Shown: one piece after another, positions 7,888 to 15,843 of the stretch
Numbering within the stretch: the stretch's first letter is position 1
Layout: each line of letters starts with the position of its first letter
Assembly (NCBI GenBank): GCA_958349055.1
Contig: CATWBO010000007.1
Location: 1 to 64,000, forward strand
Length of the DNA: 64,000 nucleotides
Origin: an uncultured bacterium
Lineage (GTDB): Bacteria > Actinomycetota > Coriobacteriia > Coriobacteriales > Coriobacteriaceae
Reading direction: 5' to 3'
Position numbers and translations under genes: made by a program
The notes under the pieces: model-generated
Databases searched by the model: none
What the model saw: only the letters and a program-made list of their open reading frames with translations
What the model was told of the DNA's origin: nothing

Positions 7888-9791
7888 TAGCAGCCCTCCT
7901 CTCGCGCGACCGTCTTGGATTTAGCAATGTCCGCGACGTTAGAAGGACCGTCCGAGCGACCGATTAGCAGGTCCACCAACTCGTCTGCCAGCGACTCAAC
8001 CGTATAGAGCCCGCCGCAACGCAGCGGCACGCCCGCCTCCGCGAGCGCCAACGCCATGCGCTGAGCAGCAGGTACGCCCAAGCCGATCGACTTGAGCTCA
8101 TCGGCATGCGCAAACACCTGAGCGGGCGTGCCCTCGGCAAACACCGTACCTTCGTTCATCACGACGATGCGGTCGCAGCAGTTGGCCAGGTCGTCCATAC
8201 TATGCGAAACCATGACAACGGTCAGGCCATCGCGGTGAAGTCGATCGATAAGCTCAAGGAAATCCCTGCGCGCAGCCGGATCGAGCCCCGCCATGGGTTC
8301 ATCGAGCACCAGGACTTCGGGCTCCATGGCGAGCACACCGGCGAATGCCACACGCCGTTGCTGACCGCCCGAAAGCTCAAAGGGACTCTTGTCGCCGACC
8401 GTGGAAAGGTCGAGGCCCACGCGCGAGAGCGACGACTCGACGCGACGGTCGGCTTCATCTTGCGGCAAGCCAAGGTTGTGCGGGCCAAACGCCACGTCCT
8501 GCGTCACGGTTTCGGCAAACAGCTGACGCTCGGGATATTGAAACACCACGCCGACCTTAGCCTTAACCGCGGCGGCGTCTTTCTTGTTTGACAGATTGAG
8601 CCCCAACGCGCGAACGGATCCCTCCTGGGGACGGATCAGGCCGTTGAGATGCTGGACCAGCGTCGACTTACCCGAACCGGTATGACCTGCTAAGCCCAGG
8701 AACTCGCCGCGACGCACCGTCAGCGATACATCGCGCAGCGCCCACGGGCTGCTGGGGTCGTTTCCCCAGAGAGCCTGTTTATTCGATTTGCCCGCAGTGG
8801 CCGAGCGCTTGCGCCATCGACGGCGCTCGCGAGCACTCAGCGAGTAACTATGCGAGAGGTGCGAAATCTCGATGACGGGCTCCGACACGGCTGTCCCATC
8901 GGTTGCAGAGGAGGCGTTGTCAAGCACACGAGAATCGGATGCAGAAGGCCGCCCCGCGGCGTCTTCCCCACTCCGGTCGGCATATGTCTGCGCAATCTCG
9001 GCAACCATATCCGCCTCGCGCACCTGCGCGCGAACGGGCACGCCCTTCGCACGAAGTGCCATGCCCAGGCAGCACGACGCCGGCATGTCCAGGTTGAGCT
9101 GCGCGAGCTCGTCCGCCCGCGTCAAAATCTCGTCGGGCGTGCCGAGCATGGCAACGCGGCCCGCCTGGAAGAGCGCAACGCGATCGGCCTCAGCTGCCTC
9201 TTCCATAAAGTGCGTGATCATCACGATGGTCATACCGCGATCGTGGAGCGCGTGGCAGGCCTTCATAAGGCCCTTGCGCCCACGCGGATCGAGCATCGAG
9301 GATGCCTCGTCCAAAATGAGCACGCGCGGCTCCATGGCGAGCACACCGGCGAGCGCCACGCGCTGCTTTTGACCACCCGAAAGTGCATGGGTCTCATGGC
9401 GCTCAAAGCCCACCAGCCCCACGCCCTTCAGCGCCTCGCGTACACGCTGCGCAATTTGCGCCGATGGCACGCCAAGGTTTTCGGGACCAAACGCAACGTC
9501 ATCTTCGACAAGCGTTGCCACCAGCTGGTCATCGGGATTTTGGAATACCATGCCCGCGGTCGAACGAATGTCGTAGACCAGCTCGGGGTCGGACGCATCC
9601 ATGCCGTTGATGCGTACCGTGCCCGCATCGGGCTGCAACAGTGCATTCAGATGCTTGGCAAACGTTGACTTGCCCGACCCATTGCCACCGAGGATGCAGA
9701 AAAACTCCCCGTCTTCGATGTTCAGATCGACGCCGTCGAGTGCCGGTACGGCACCGTCATAGCTAAAGGAAACGCCCCGACACTCAATCAT
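7887..9791 (-). CDS. Fused ECF transporter ATPase (EcfA-EcfA' in one chain)
   Basis: A 634-aa protein with two complete ABC ATPase domains. Domain 1 (about 1-240) has Walker A GGNGSGKST near residue 36, signature LSGGQKQR near 135, and Walker B VLILDEASSMLDP. Domain 2 (about 325-560) has Walker A GHTGSGKST near 367, signature LSGGQQRR near 473, and LVLDEPMAGLDP. A roughly 80-residue low-complexity linker with DGTAVSEP joins them, and a C-terminal tail follows. In most bacteria these are two genes (ecfA1, ecfA2); fusions are known in some lineages. It energises uptake through EcfT and the S-component. It overlaps the S-component gene by 4 bp. Confidence 0.92.
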   Translation of the reverse strand: MIECRGVSFSYDGAVPALDGVDLNIEDGEFFCILGGNGSGKSTFAKHLNALLQPDAGTVRINGMDASDPELVYDIRSTAGMVFQNPDDQLVATLVEDDVAFGPENLGVPSAQIAQRVREALKGVGLVGFERHETHALSGGQKQRVALAGVLAMEPRVLILDEASSMLDPRGRKGLMKACHALHDRGMTIVMITHFMEEAAEADRVALFQAGRVAMLGTPDEILTRADELAQLNLDMPASCCLGMALRAKGVPVRAQVREADMVAEIAQTYADRSGEDAAGRPSASDSRVLDNASSATDGTAVSEPVIEISHLSHSYSLSARERRRWRKRSATAGKSNKQALWGNDPSSPWALRDVSLTVRRGEFLGLAGHTGSGKSTLVQHLNGLIRPQEGSVRALGLNLSNKKDAAAVKAKVGVVFQYPERQLFAETVTQDVAFGPHNLGLPQDEADRRVESSLSRVGLDLSTVGDKSPFELSGGQQRRVAFAGVLAMEPEVLVLDEPMAGLDPAARRDFLELIDRLHRDGLTVVMVSHSMDDLANCCDRIVVMNEGTVFAEGTPAQVFAHADELKSIGLGVPAAQRMALALAEAGVPLRCGGLYTVESLADELVDLLIGRSDGPSNVADIAKSKTVAREEGC

Positions 9792-10378
9792 GCGCGGCCT
9801 TTGACCTGGTCCTTCTTGGGCGTGATGAGATTAGAGACCGCCTTGTACACCGCCAGCGTCAACACCGAGTTAAGGACGGTCTTGATAAGGTTGAACGGCA
9901 GCACGGCAGGAATCATGAGCGGGGCGATCACATCGACCGAGCCATACCAGAACCAAACACCAATGGTAAGGTTTGCGACCATAGAAAGCACCGTAGCGGC
10001 AATAACGCCGAGCACCAGACCAATCACGGCACCCTTATAGGTATGCATCTTCTGGTAGACGATAGCCGCGGGCAGAATATAACCCAGCGTAGCCACCAGG
10101 TTCATAAGCGCGCCGACCCAGTCACCCGTGGTGAGCGCATGGATAACGATCGCCATGGCGGCAACAGCAGTGCCGGCGCCAGGGCCATACGCAAAACCGC
10201 ACACCATCGCCGGCACCAGCGACGGGTCATACGTCAAAAACGGCGCCGAAGGAAGGATGGGTAGCTGCACATACATAAACAACGCGCCCAAGGCACACAT
10301 CAGCGCCATGGTAACGAGCTGTTTGGTGCTCCACCTATTCGTGTTCTCAAAATGGATATGCTGCGACTGTTCAGACAT
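9788..10378 (-). CDS. ribU: Riboflavin-specific ECF S-component
   Basis: A 196-aa membrane protein with about six hydrophobic helices, the substrate-binding subunit of an ECF importer. The segment MALMCALGALFMYVQLPILP and the later FLTYDPSLVPAM are typical of RibU. The FMN riboswitch directly upstream makes riboflavin the best substrate guess. The frame is open to 10399, but those codons overlap the riboswitch 3' strand. The ATG at 10378 (MSEQSQHIHF) has GCAGGTGAT before it and is preferred. The 4-bp overlap with the ATPase gene implies coupling. Confidence 0.9.
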   Translation of the reverse strand: MSEQSQHIHFENTNRWSTKQLVTMALMCALGALFMYVQLPILPSAPFLTYDPSLVPAMVCGFAYGPGAGTAVAAMAIVIHALTTGDWVGALMNLVATLGYILPAAIVYQKMHTYKGAVIGLVLGVIAATVLSMVANLTIGVWFWYGSVDVIAPLMIPAVLPFNLIKTVLNSVLTLAVYKAVSNLITPKKDQVKGRA

Positions 10379-10391
10379 AAGATCACCTGCC

Positions 10392-10573
10392 TCTTTCATC
10401 CGGACTCTAACCGTTGGTACTGGGATCTCACCAGTTCAGCCGGCATGCGAACCAACGCACACGCGGGTCGCGGACTCATCGGCTCGGTCGCAGGCATCTC
10501 GCCTGCGCCACGGTGTCCCTTTGGCACCGCCCGATTTACCGCCAGTGGGGAATTCCACCCCGCCCTGAAACAG
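10392..10573 (-). ncRNA. FMN riboswitch (RFN element)
   Basis: On the minus strand the hallmark blocks appear in order: AGGGCGGGGTGGAATTCCCC, ACTGGCGGT, GAGTCCGCGACCC, CTGAACTGGTGAGATCCC, AGTACCAACGGTTAGAGTCC, and GGATGAAAGAGG. The aptamer ends about 14 nt before the ribU ATG. No T-run terminator fits between them, which favours control of translation initiation over transcription attenuation (inference). FMN binding should shut off riboflavin uptake. Confidence 0.95.
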
Positions 10574-10581
10574 CAATTGCA

Positions 10582-10609
10582 AGTGTAGCACGAGGGAGCA
10601 TTCGTGCAA
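10582..10609 (-). promoter_or_regulatory. Promoter of the riboswitch-ribU-ecf operon
   Basis: On the minus strand TTGCAC (10604-10609), a 16-nt spacer and TACACT (10582-10587), with an extended TGC before the -10. The predicted start point near 10575 matches the 5' edge of the riboswitch. Confidence 0.6.
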
Positions 10610-10767
10610 GTATGCCAAGGGTAATTTGTGGCGTGGAAACGGAAGCGGAATGAAGATGAAGTATCCCATTTTCCGCAATCATCAATCCACCGACGTACCA
10701 AATGCTCCGCACCGCGCAGTAGTATGAAGGAGGTCACTGCGCAACCCGCGTATGTCAGGAGAACAAA

Positions 10768-12705
10768 TTGGCAGCAAAACTTGATCTCGGGAAAGCTCTA
10801 TCCCAAGCCGCCCAAGCCGCCGGTGAGATAGCAAAAGACACATCCGCGGCCATCGAGTCCGCCGCCAAAGGCGCCACGAATGCAGCTGAAGGCGCGGGAA
10901 ACGTTATCGTCGACACGGCCACCTCGGCATCCGAGGCCATCGGCAGCGCCATGTGCTCGGTTGCGGAAGGTATGTCGAGTGCCGGCGAGCAAATTGCGTC
11001 GTCCGACGCAGGCAAAACGATTACAGGGGCCGCGAACACGGTAGGCGGAATTGCCATCGGTGCCGCCGTAAATCTGGCCCAAGGAGCATCGTCCCTTGCG
11101 TCCGACGCGGCGTCGACCGTGGAGGGCGGGATCAATGCCATCAAGGAGAACTCATTCTCCGCGCGACTCCGCAGGGCGCGCATCAAGGGTTTCCGTGACG
11201 GAATCAAGCAGGGCGCCTACCTTGCGGGAGAGAAGCGACACAATTTCATCTACGCATATGTGGCAACCCTCTGCTTCCTGATGCGCTGCGACGGTGACTT
11301 CTCCCAAGAGGAGCAGAAGTGGCTCGAGGAGGGTCTCGATTACCTCAAGCTGGACGGAGGCCTCCCAAATAACGTCAAGGCGAGGGTGCAGGTCATCGCG
11401 GATGACGAGGGTTTGTCCTTCGACCAAGTCAAGGACTGTTTGGACAACGTTAGCATCGTGTCGCTGGACTCCATAGCCGAGCAGTTGCAAGTCGCCGCGG
11501 CGGCAGACGGTCAGGTAACAGAAGAAGAGGAGCATGCCTGCAGGCTCTTTGCCGACTATATGGCGGCGAGGGTGGCATGCATGGCCGTTGACGAGAGCCG
11601 GGCCGAGCAGGCAGTCGAAAAGTCCGTCCGCGAGTATGGCGAGAACCTTCAGCACATCGACCGGGAGTTCAAGGAGCGGACGCGACTGCAGGATGCCGAC
11701 GCGGCCTTCGTCGTAGCCGCAACCATGCTCCAAGTCGCCCGCATTCTTATCATCAACTCACTGACGGAGGTCGAGTGTGCCGGAGCGGGCAACGTAAAAG
11801 AACATGCTCTGCACGACTTCCAAAGTCGTGTCTTCTCTGGTTTCGATGACAGGATGCCACGGGAATCGAACCATCTGTTCGCCTCAAAACATCATATTCT
11901 TAGTTCACGTGGAGTGCCCTACGACGCGACACGCTACGAAGCAGAAAACATCGGACTCTTCAAGGGCGCAAACCACCGGTTCGCGACCCTCGGCCACGAC
12001 CCAGTGCTCGGTCTCGTGTTCGGAACATCTAACATCATGACCAACAGCATCACCTGCGTTAAAGACACCAACGTTTTTGGTATTGGTGCACGAATTCCCG
12101 CAACCTACTCGGTCTCCTATGACGCCTTTGGGAAAAACCCGCAGATTGGGGCGCCCGCTGGGACTGTAGAGATGCTGGTTGCGGCGGGAAGACGCGTCGT
12201 GAGCGAGCCGGATGCCGCCGCGGCTGCTCTAATCAAGCAGCTGATCCACATCGGCACAGACCTGTACACGCCGTGCGGGATACAGATCCCATTCGCCAAT
12301 CTCATCCTCGACAAAACACATACCGAGGCGCTTACCAAATACGTCAACACCGGCGATGTACTGAAGGTCGGCGCGCAGGCAGGCATGGCCGCGCTTATCA
12401 ACTGGTTGATAGCGGCACTTCACGGGTGCACGCTGATATTCAAGGACGACGGATCAGATTACTGCACCGAGATGTACCAAGCACGTACCAAGAAAATCAT
12501 CCTCCTGTCCGACACTATCGCAACTTCAAGCAGCGTCATACGGGCGTTAATCAAAGAGAATCCCGAGTGCCTCGACCTCGGAGGCGCAGCGATACTCATC
12601 TACCGACTGTTCTCGGACGTGCGTTTCATTGCCAAGCTCAAAGAAGAGTACGTGCAATCGGAGCTCAATAAAATCTACGACGAGCGAGCAAGAGGGCTGC
12701 TCTGA
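10768..12705 (+). CDS. Unrecognised protein with a TerB-like domain
   Basis: A 645-aa protein of unknown function. Residues 1-125 are rich in Ala, Ser, Gly and Thr with a loose 11-residue period, like a long amphipathic helix. Residues about 145-275 look TerB-like (tellurite-resistance/DjlA type): two acidic loops, MRCDGDFSQEE and AAADGQVTEEE, sit in helical repeats. The C-terminal 300 residues (about 350-645) match nothing I know. Start: TTG with AGGAG 7 nt upstream; no in-frame ATG lies near. It is alone on the plus strand between the riboswitch operon and groEL. A membrane-remodelling or stress role is only a guess. A defence or conflict role is possible but unsupported. Confidence 0.75.
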   Translation: MAAKLDLGKALSQAAQAAGEIAKDTSAAIESAAKGATNAAEGAGNVIVDTATSASEAIGSAMCSVAEGMSSAGEQIASSDAGKTITGAANTVGGIAIGAAVNLAQGASSLASDAASTVEGGINAIKENSFSARLRRARIKGFRDGIKQGAYLAGEKRHNFIYAYVATLCFLMRCDGDFSQEEQKWLEEGLDYLKLDGGLPNNVKARVQVIADDEGLSFDQVKDCLDNVSIVSLDSIAEQLQVAAAADGQVTEEEEHACRLFADYMAARVACMAVDESRAEQAVEKSVREYGENLQHIDREFKERTRLQDADAAFVVAATMLQVARILIINSLTEVECAGAGNVKEHALHDFQSRVFSGFDDRMPRESNHLFASKHHILSSRGVPYDATRYEAENIGLFKGANHRFATLGHDPVLGLVFGTSNIMTNSITCVKDTNVFGIGARIPATYSVSYDAFGKNPQIGAPAGTVEMLVAAGRRVVSEPDAAAAALIKQLIHIGTDLYTPCGIQIPFANLILDKTHTEALTKYVNTGDVLKVGAQAGMAALINWLIAALHGCTLIFKDDGSDYCTEMYQARTKKIILLSDTIATSSSVIRALIKENPECLDLGGAAILIYRLFSDVRFIAKLKEEYVQSELNKIYDERARGLL

Positions 12706-12785
12706 TTCCTCGGCGCCCTTCCTCTTACATCACCATTCAAACAAAGCGGAAAGCGCCTCATTAAATAAAGACATCAGTACAAAAA

Positions 12786-12828
12786 GGTCCCCTTGTCCGC
12801 GGCTCCAAAGGAGCAGGACAAGGGGACC
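12786..12828 (-). terminator. groEL terminator
   Basis: GGTCCCCTTGTCC and GGACAAGGGGACC form a perfect 13-bp stem with a nested CTCC/GGAG. On the minus strand CTTTTTG follows. It lies 80 nt beyond the groEL stop. Confidence 0.8.
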
Positions 12829-12907
12829 CAATCTAACCGAGGACGTTCCGGAGAGAAGCCCCGTCACGCCCCCGGATTCCCGGTGGGAGTTCTAGACCTT
12901 ATCGGCC

Positions 12908-14545
12908 TTAGTACATACCGCCGCCCTGCTGACCAGCGGTAGCAGCAGCGATAGCGTCCTCAAGCTGAGTGTTCTTGGGCACATCGGAGACGGTGGCCTC
13001 GGTGATGAGGATCAGGCTGGCGACAGAAGCAGCGTTCTGCAGGGTGACGCGGCTGACCTTGACGGGGTCGAGGACGCCCATCTCGATCATATCGCCCCAC
13101 TCGCCGTTGGCAGAGTTGAGACCCTGGCCGGCGGGCAGCTCGGCAACCTTGTCGACCACGACGGCACCCTCAAAGCCAGCGTTCTTGGCGATGGTAGCAA
13201 CCGGAGCAGTCAGAGCCTTCTTGACGATGTCGACACCGATCTTCTCCTCGGGGTCGTCAAGCTCAACGGCGTCGAGCGCAGGAGCAGCGTCCATGAAGGC
13301 GACGCCGCCACCGGCGACAATGCCCTCCTCGACAGCAGCGCGGGTTGCCTGCAGGGCGTCCTCGACGCGGTGCTTGATCTCCTTGAGCTCGGACTCGGTA
13401 GCAGCGCCGACCTTGATGACGGCAACGCCACCGGAGAGCTTGGCCAGGCGCTCCTGGAGCTTCTCACGGTCGAAGTCAGAGGTGGTGTTCTCCATCTCAC
13501 CCTTGATCTGAGCGATACGAGCGTCGATGGCCTCCTTGGAGCCAGCGCCACCGACGACGACGGTGTTGTCCTTGGAGATGGTGACGGACTTAGCGGTACC
13601 GAGCATATCGGCAGTGATGTCAGCGACCTTCACGCCCAGCTCGTCCAGGGCAGCCTGGCCACCGGTGAGGACGGCGATGTCCTCGAGGATGCGCTTGCGG
13701 CGATCGCCGTAGCCCGGAGCCTTGACGGCGCAGACGTTGAGGGCGCCACGGATCTTGTTGAGGACCAGGGTAGGCAGAGCCTCGCCGTCGATGTCCTCAG
13801 CGATGATGAGCAGGCCACGGCCAGCGCGCTGGACAGCCTCGAGAACGGGCATGATGTCCTGAACGCTGGAGATCTTCTGGTCGGTGATGAGGATGTACGG
13901 ATCCTTCATCACGGCCTCCATGCGGTCGTTGTCCGTGACGAAGTAAGCGGAGACATAGCCCTTGTCGAACTGCATGCCCTCGACGGTGTCGATGGTGATG
14001 TCGAACGTCTGGGAATCCTCGACGGTGATGACGCCGTCCTTGCCCACGACCTCCATGGCCTCGGCGATCTTCTCGCCGACCTCGGGGTCACCGGCGGAGA
14101 TGGTACCGACGGAAGCGATCTGCTCCTTGGTCTCGACCGGCTTGGCCTGCTTCTTCATCTCGGCGACGGCGGCGTTAACGGCCTTGTCGATGCCGCGACG
14201 GATGGCCAGCGGGTTGGCGCCAGCGGCGACGTTGCGCAGGCCGTCATTGACGATGGCCTGAGCGAGCAGGGTTGCGGTGGTGGTACCGTCACCCACGGTG
14301 TCGTTGGTCTTGGTGGCGACCTCCTTCACCAGCTGGGCGCCCATGTTCTCGATGTTGTCCTCGAGCTCGATCTCCTTGGCGACGGAAACGCCGTCGTTGG
14401 TGATGGTCGGGGCACCGAACGTGCGCTGCAGCGCAACGTAGCGGCCCTTGGGACCCATGGTAACGGTAACGGCGTCGGCCAGAGTGTTGACGCCCTTGGC
14501 GAGCTTAGCGCGGGCATCGGTGTTGAACGTAATGTTCTTTGCCAT
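12908..14545 (-). CDS. groL: Chaperonin GroEL
   Basis: A 545-aa 60-kDa chaperonin subunit that folds proteins in the cytosol with GroES. Visible hallmarks are the nucleotide-binding VTMGPKGRYVAL and VGDGTTTATLLAQAIV, the apical YVSAYFVTD, and the equatorial AAVEEGIVAGGGVAF. The C-terminus is short, QQGGGMY, a Gly-Met tail ending in an extra Tyr. AGGATT precedes the ATG. It follows groES on the same strand after 96 bp. No CIRCE-type TTAGCACTC inverted repeat was found upstream of groES. Confidence 0.98.
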   Translation of the reverse strand: MAKNITFNTDARAKLAKGVNTLADAVTVTMGPKGRYVALQRTFGAPTITNDGVSVAKEIELEDNIENMGAQLVKEVATKTNDTVGDGTTTATLLAQAIVNDGLRNVAAGANPLAIRRGIDKAVNAAVAEMKKQAKPVETKEQIASVGTISAGDPEVGEKIAEAMEVVGKDGVITVEDSQTFDITIDTVEGMQFDKGYVSAYFVTDNDRMEAVMKDPYILITDQKISSVQDIMPVLEAVQRAGRGLLIIAEDIDGEALPTLVLNKIRGALNVCAVKAPGYGDRRKRILEDIAVLTGGQAALDELGVKVADITADMLGTAKSVTISKDNTVVVGGAGSKEAIDARIAQIKGEMENTTSDFDREKLQERLAKLSGGVAVIKVGAATESELKEIKHRVEDALQATRAAVEEGIVAGGGVAFMDAAPALDAVELDDPEEKIGVDIVKKALTAPVATIAKNAGFEGAVVVDKVAELPAGQGLNSANGEWGDMIEMGVLDPVKVSRVTLQNAASVASLILITEATVSDVPKNTQLEDAIAAATAGQQGGGMY

Positions 14546-14641
14546 GGTGAGTAATCCTCCAAAAGAAATGTGACTCGCGTCGCCGCTTCCGAGTCCTATG
14601 CGACGATCGCGTTCAAAGACGAATCAGAGATTCTGACGAGA

Positions 14642-14935
14642 CTAGGCCTCGACGACGGCGTAGATGTCGTCGGCGCGCATCAGCAGATACTTCTCGCCGT
14701 CGACCTTGACCTCGTTGCCACCGAACTTACCGTAGATGACAACGTCACCGACCTTGACGTCCATGGGGATGCGCTCACCCTTGTCGTTGACCTTGCCAGC
14801 GCCAACGGCAACGATGGTGCCGCGCTGCGGCTTCTCCTGAGCGTTGCTGGCGATATACAGACCAGAAGCGGTCTTCTGCTCGGCCTCGTCGGGCTTGACC
14901 AGAACACGATCTGCAAGCGGCTTCAAAGACGACAT
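14642..14935 (-). CDS. groS: Co-chaperonin GroES
   Basis: A 97-aa lid of the GroEL chamber. It begins MSSLKPLADRVLVKPDEAEQ, the mobile loop region contains KTASGLYIASNAQEKPQRG, and it continues VVAVGAGK-type (here IVAVGAGKVNDKGER) and YLLMRADDIYAVVEA at the C-terminus. AGGAGGAGACAAGC gives a strong ribosome site. It is the first gene of groES-groEL. Confidence 0.97.
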   Translation of the reverse strand: MSSLKPLADRVLVKPDEAEQKTASGLYIASNAQEKPQRGTIVAVGAGKVNDKGERIPMDVKVGDVVIYGKFGGNEVKVDGEKYLLMRADDIYAVVEA

Positions 14936-15072
14936 GCTTGTCTCCTCCTTTTTGGGCCGCGCGGTTATGCCACGCGAATTAACCCTTTTTGTTTGCGTAC
15001 GCGTTGAATGGTACCCACGAATGGCGGGTTATACAACACGGAGTCAAAAAATCTTATTTTTTGGCACTTAGA

Positions 15073-15271
15073 TTTTCTGAATGCCGGGGGATAACTTAGC
15101 GGTGGCTCCCGGGGCGGACCGGAGGGCATGAAGTTTGCTGCTCTACAGTCCTGCGCAAGACGGAAAGCACATTAAGTGCTTTCCTTTGCGTGCGGAACTC
15201 GCGACAAACTTCATGCCCTCCGGTCCGCCCCGGGAGCTGGGTTAACTGATTCGAGCCCGGCATTCAGAAAA
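15073..15271. repeat. 199-bp inverted-repeat element (cruciform)
   Basis: Outer arms 15073-15088 and 15256-15271 are perfect 16-bp inverted copies. Inner arms 15105-15137 and 15205-15237 are perfect 33-bp inverted copies. A third hairpin, GGAAAGCAC/GTGCTTTCC (15162-15184), lies at the centre. Short unmatched bulges separate the arm sets. It lies upstream of the groES promoter region and has no ORF. It may be a MITE-like element or a strong structured terminator. Confidence 0.85.
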
Positions 15272-15348
15272 GTCAGCGCAGCAAAATGGCGATGCGAATA
15301 GGAATGCGGGAATGGTTTTCGCCGCGTGCACGGGTCCCCTGGGGAGCA

Positions 15349-15586
15349 CCGTGCATTTTTGGGAGTATTCAGCAGGCCAGGGTGGCTGCATACGCGCCGG
15401 ACATACCTTATTGGTCCCAAGAACGCCTTCAGCGGGCGGTTTTGGTCGGTGGGCAGACCCCGTTGGGACAAATGGGCGTACTTCGCGCCGTACCGGAGCC
15501 CAAAATGACGTCAATCTCCGTAACGTTACTCAGCCGCAGCGGCACCGGCAGAGCTCGCGGTGCTGAATACTCCGTTTTTTGCACGG
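15349..15586. repeat. 238-bp inverted-repeat element
   Basis: The left arm (15349-15374) and right arm (15561-15586) pair as CCGTGCA plus GGAGTATTCAGCA, with a 6-nt T-run mismatch between the two blocks. No coding signal is seen inside. Together with the cruciform at 15073-15271 it fills most of the groES-to-amidohydrolase gap. Between 15587 and 15777 I see only a GC-rich hairpin near 15699-15729 (GCGCGGGG/CCCCGCGC). Confidence 0.55.
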
Positions 15587-15777
15587 CCCAGGCGGGGGTA
15601 CATCAGGATCAGAAAGAACATCCCAGCCTATTTATGCAATTCGTAATGGAAAGTATGCAAAACACCTAGAGATAGCATTGCTGCTGTCCAAATTGAGCGC
15701 GCGGGGAAGCGGCGCCTCCGCCCCGCGCCCAGATCAAGCAGGGCGGGGACGCTCCTAACGAACCCCCATTGGCAAAC

Positions 15778-15824
15778 AAACGCGGCTCGAGCGCCATCCC
15801 AAAATAAGCTACCGAGCCGCGTTT
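15778..15824 (-). terminator. Terminator after the amidohydrolase
   Basis: AAACGCGGCTCG and CGAGCCGCGTTT form a perfect 12-bp stem 20 nt beyond the stop at 15844. On the minus strand TTTGTTTGCC closes it. Confidence 0.75.
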
Positions 15825-15843
15825 AACGGTAAGACATGAATAC

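Noticed and set aside
10714..10742. GCGCAGT/ACTGCGC inverted repeat enclosing AAGGAGG as a start signal for the TerB-like gene
   Set aside because: The ATG inside it is out of frame with the long ORF. The TTG at 10768 has its own AGGAG at good spacing.
12726..12895. Small plus-strand ORF after the TerB-like gene
   Set aside because: It overlaps the groEL terminator, lacks a ribosome site and shows no protein-like composition.
14936..15072. CIRCE or HAIR heat-shock operator before groES
   Set aside because: Neither TTAGCACTC-type nor CTTGAGT-type inverted repeats could be found. A TTGTAT-17-TACCAT promoter is possible but weak.
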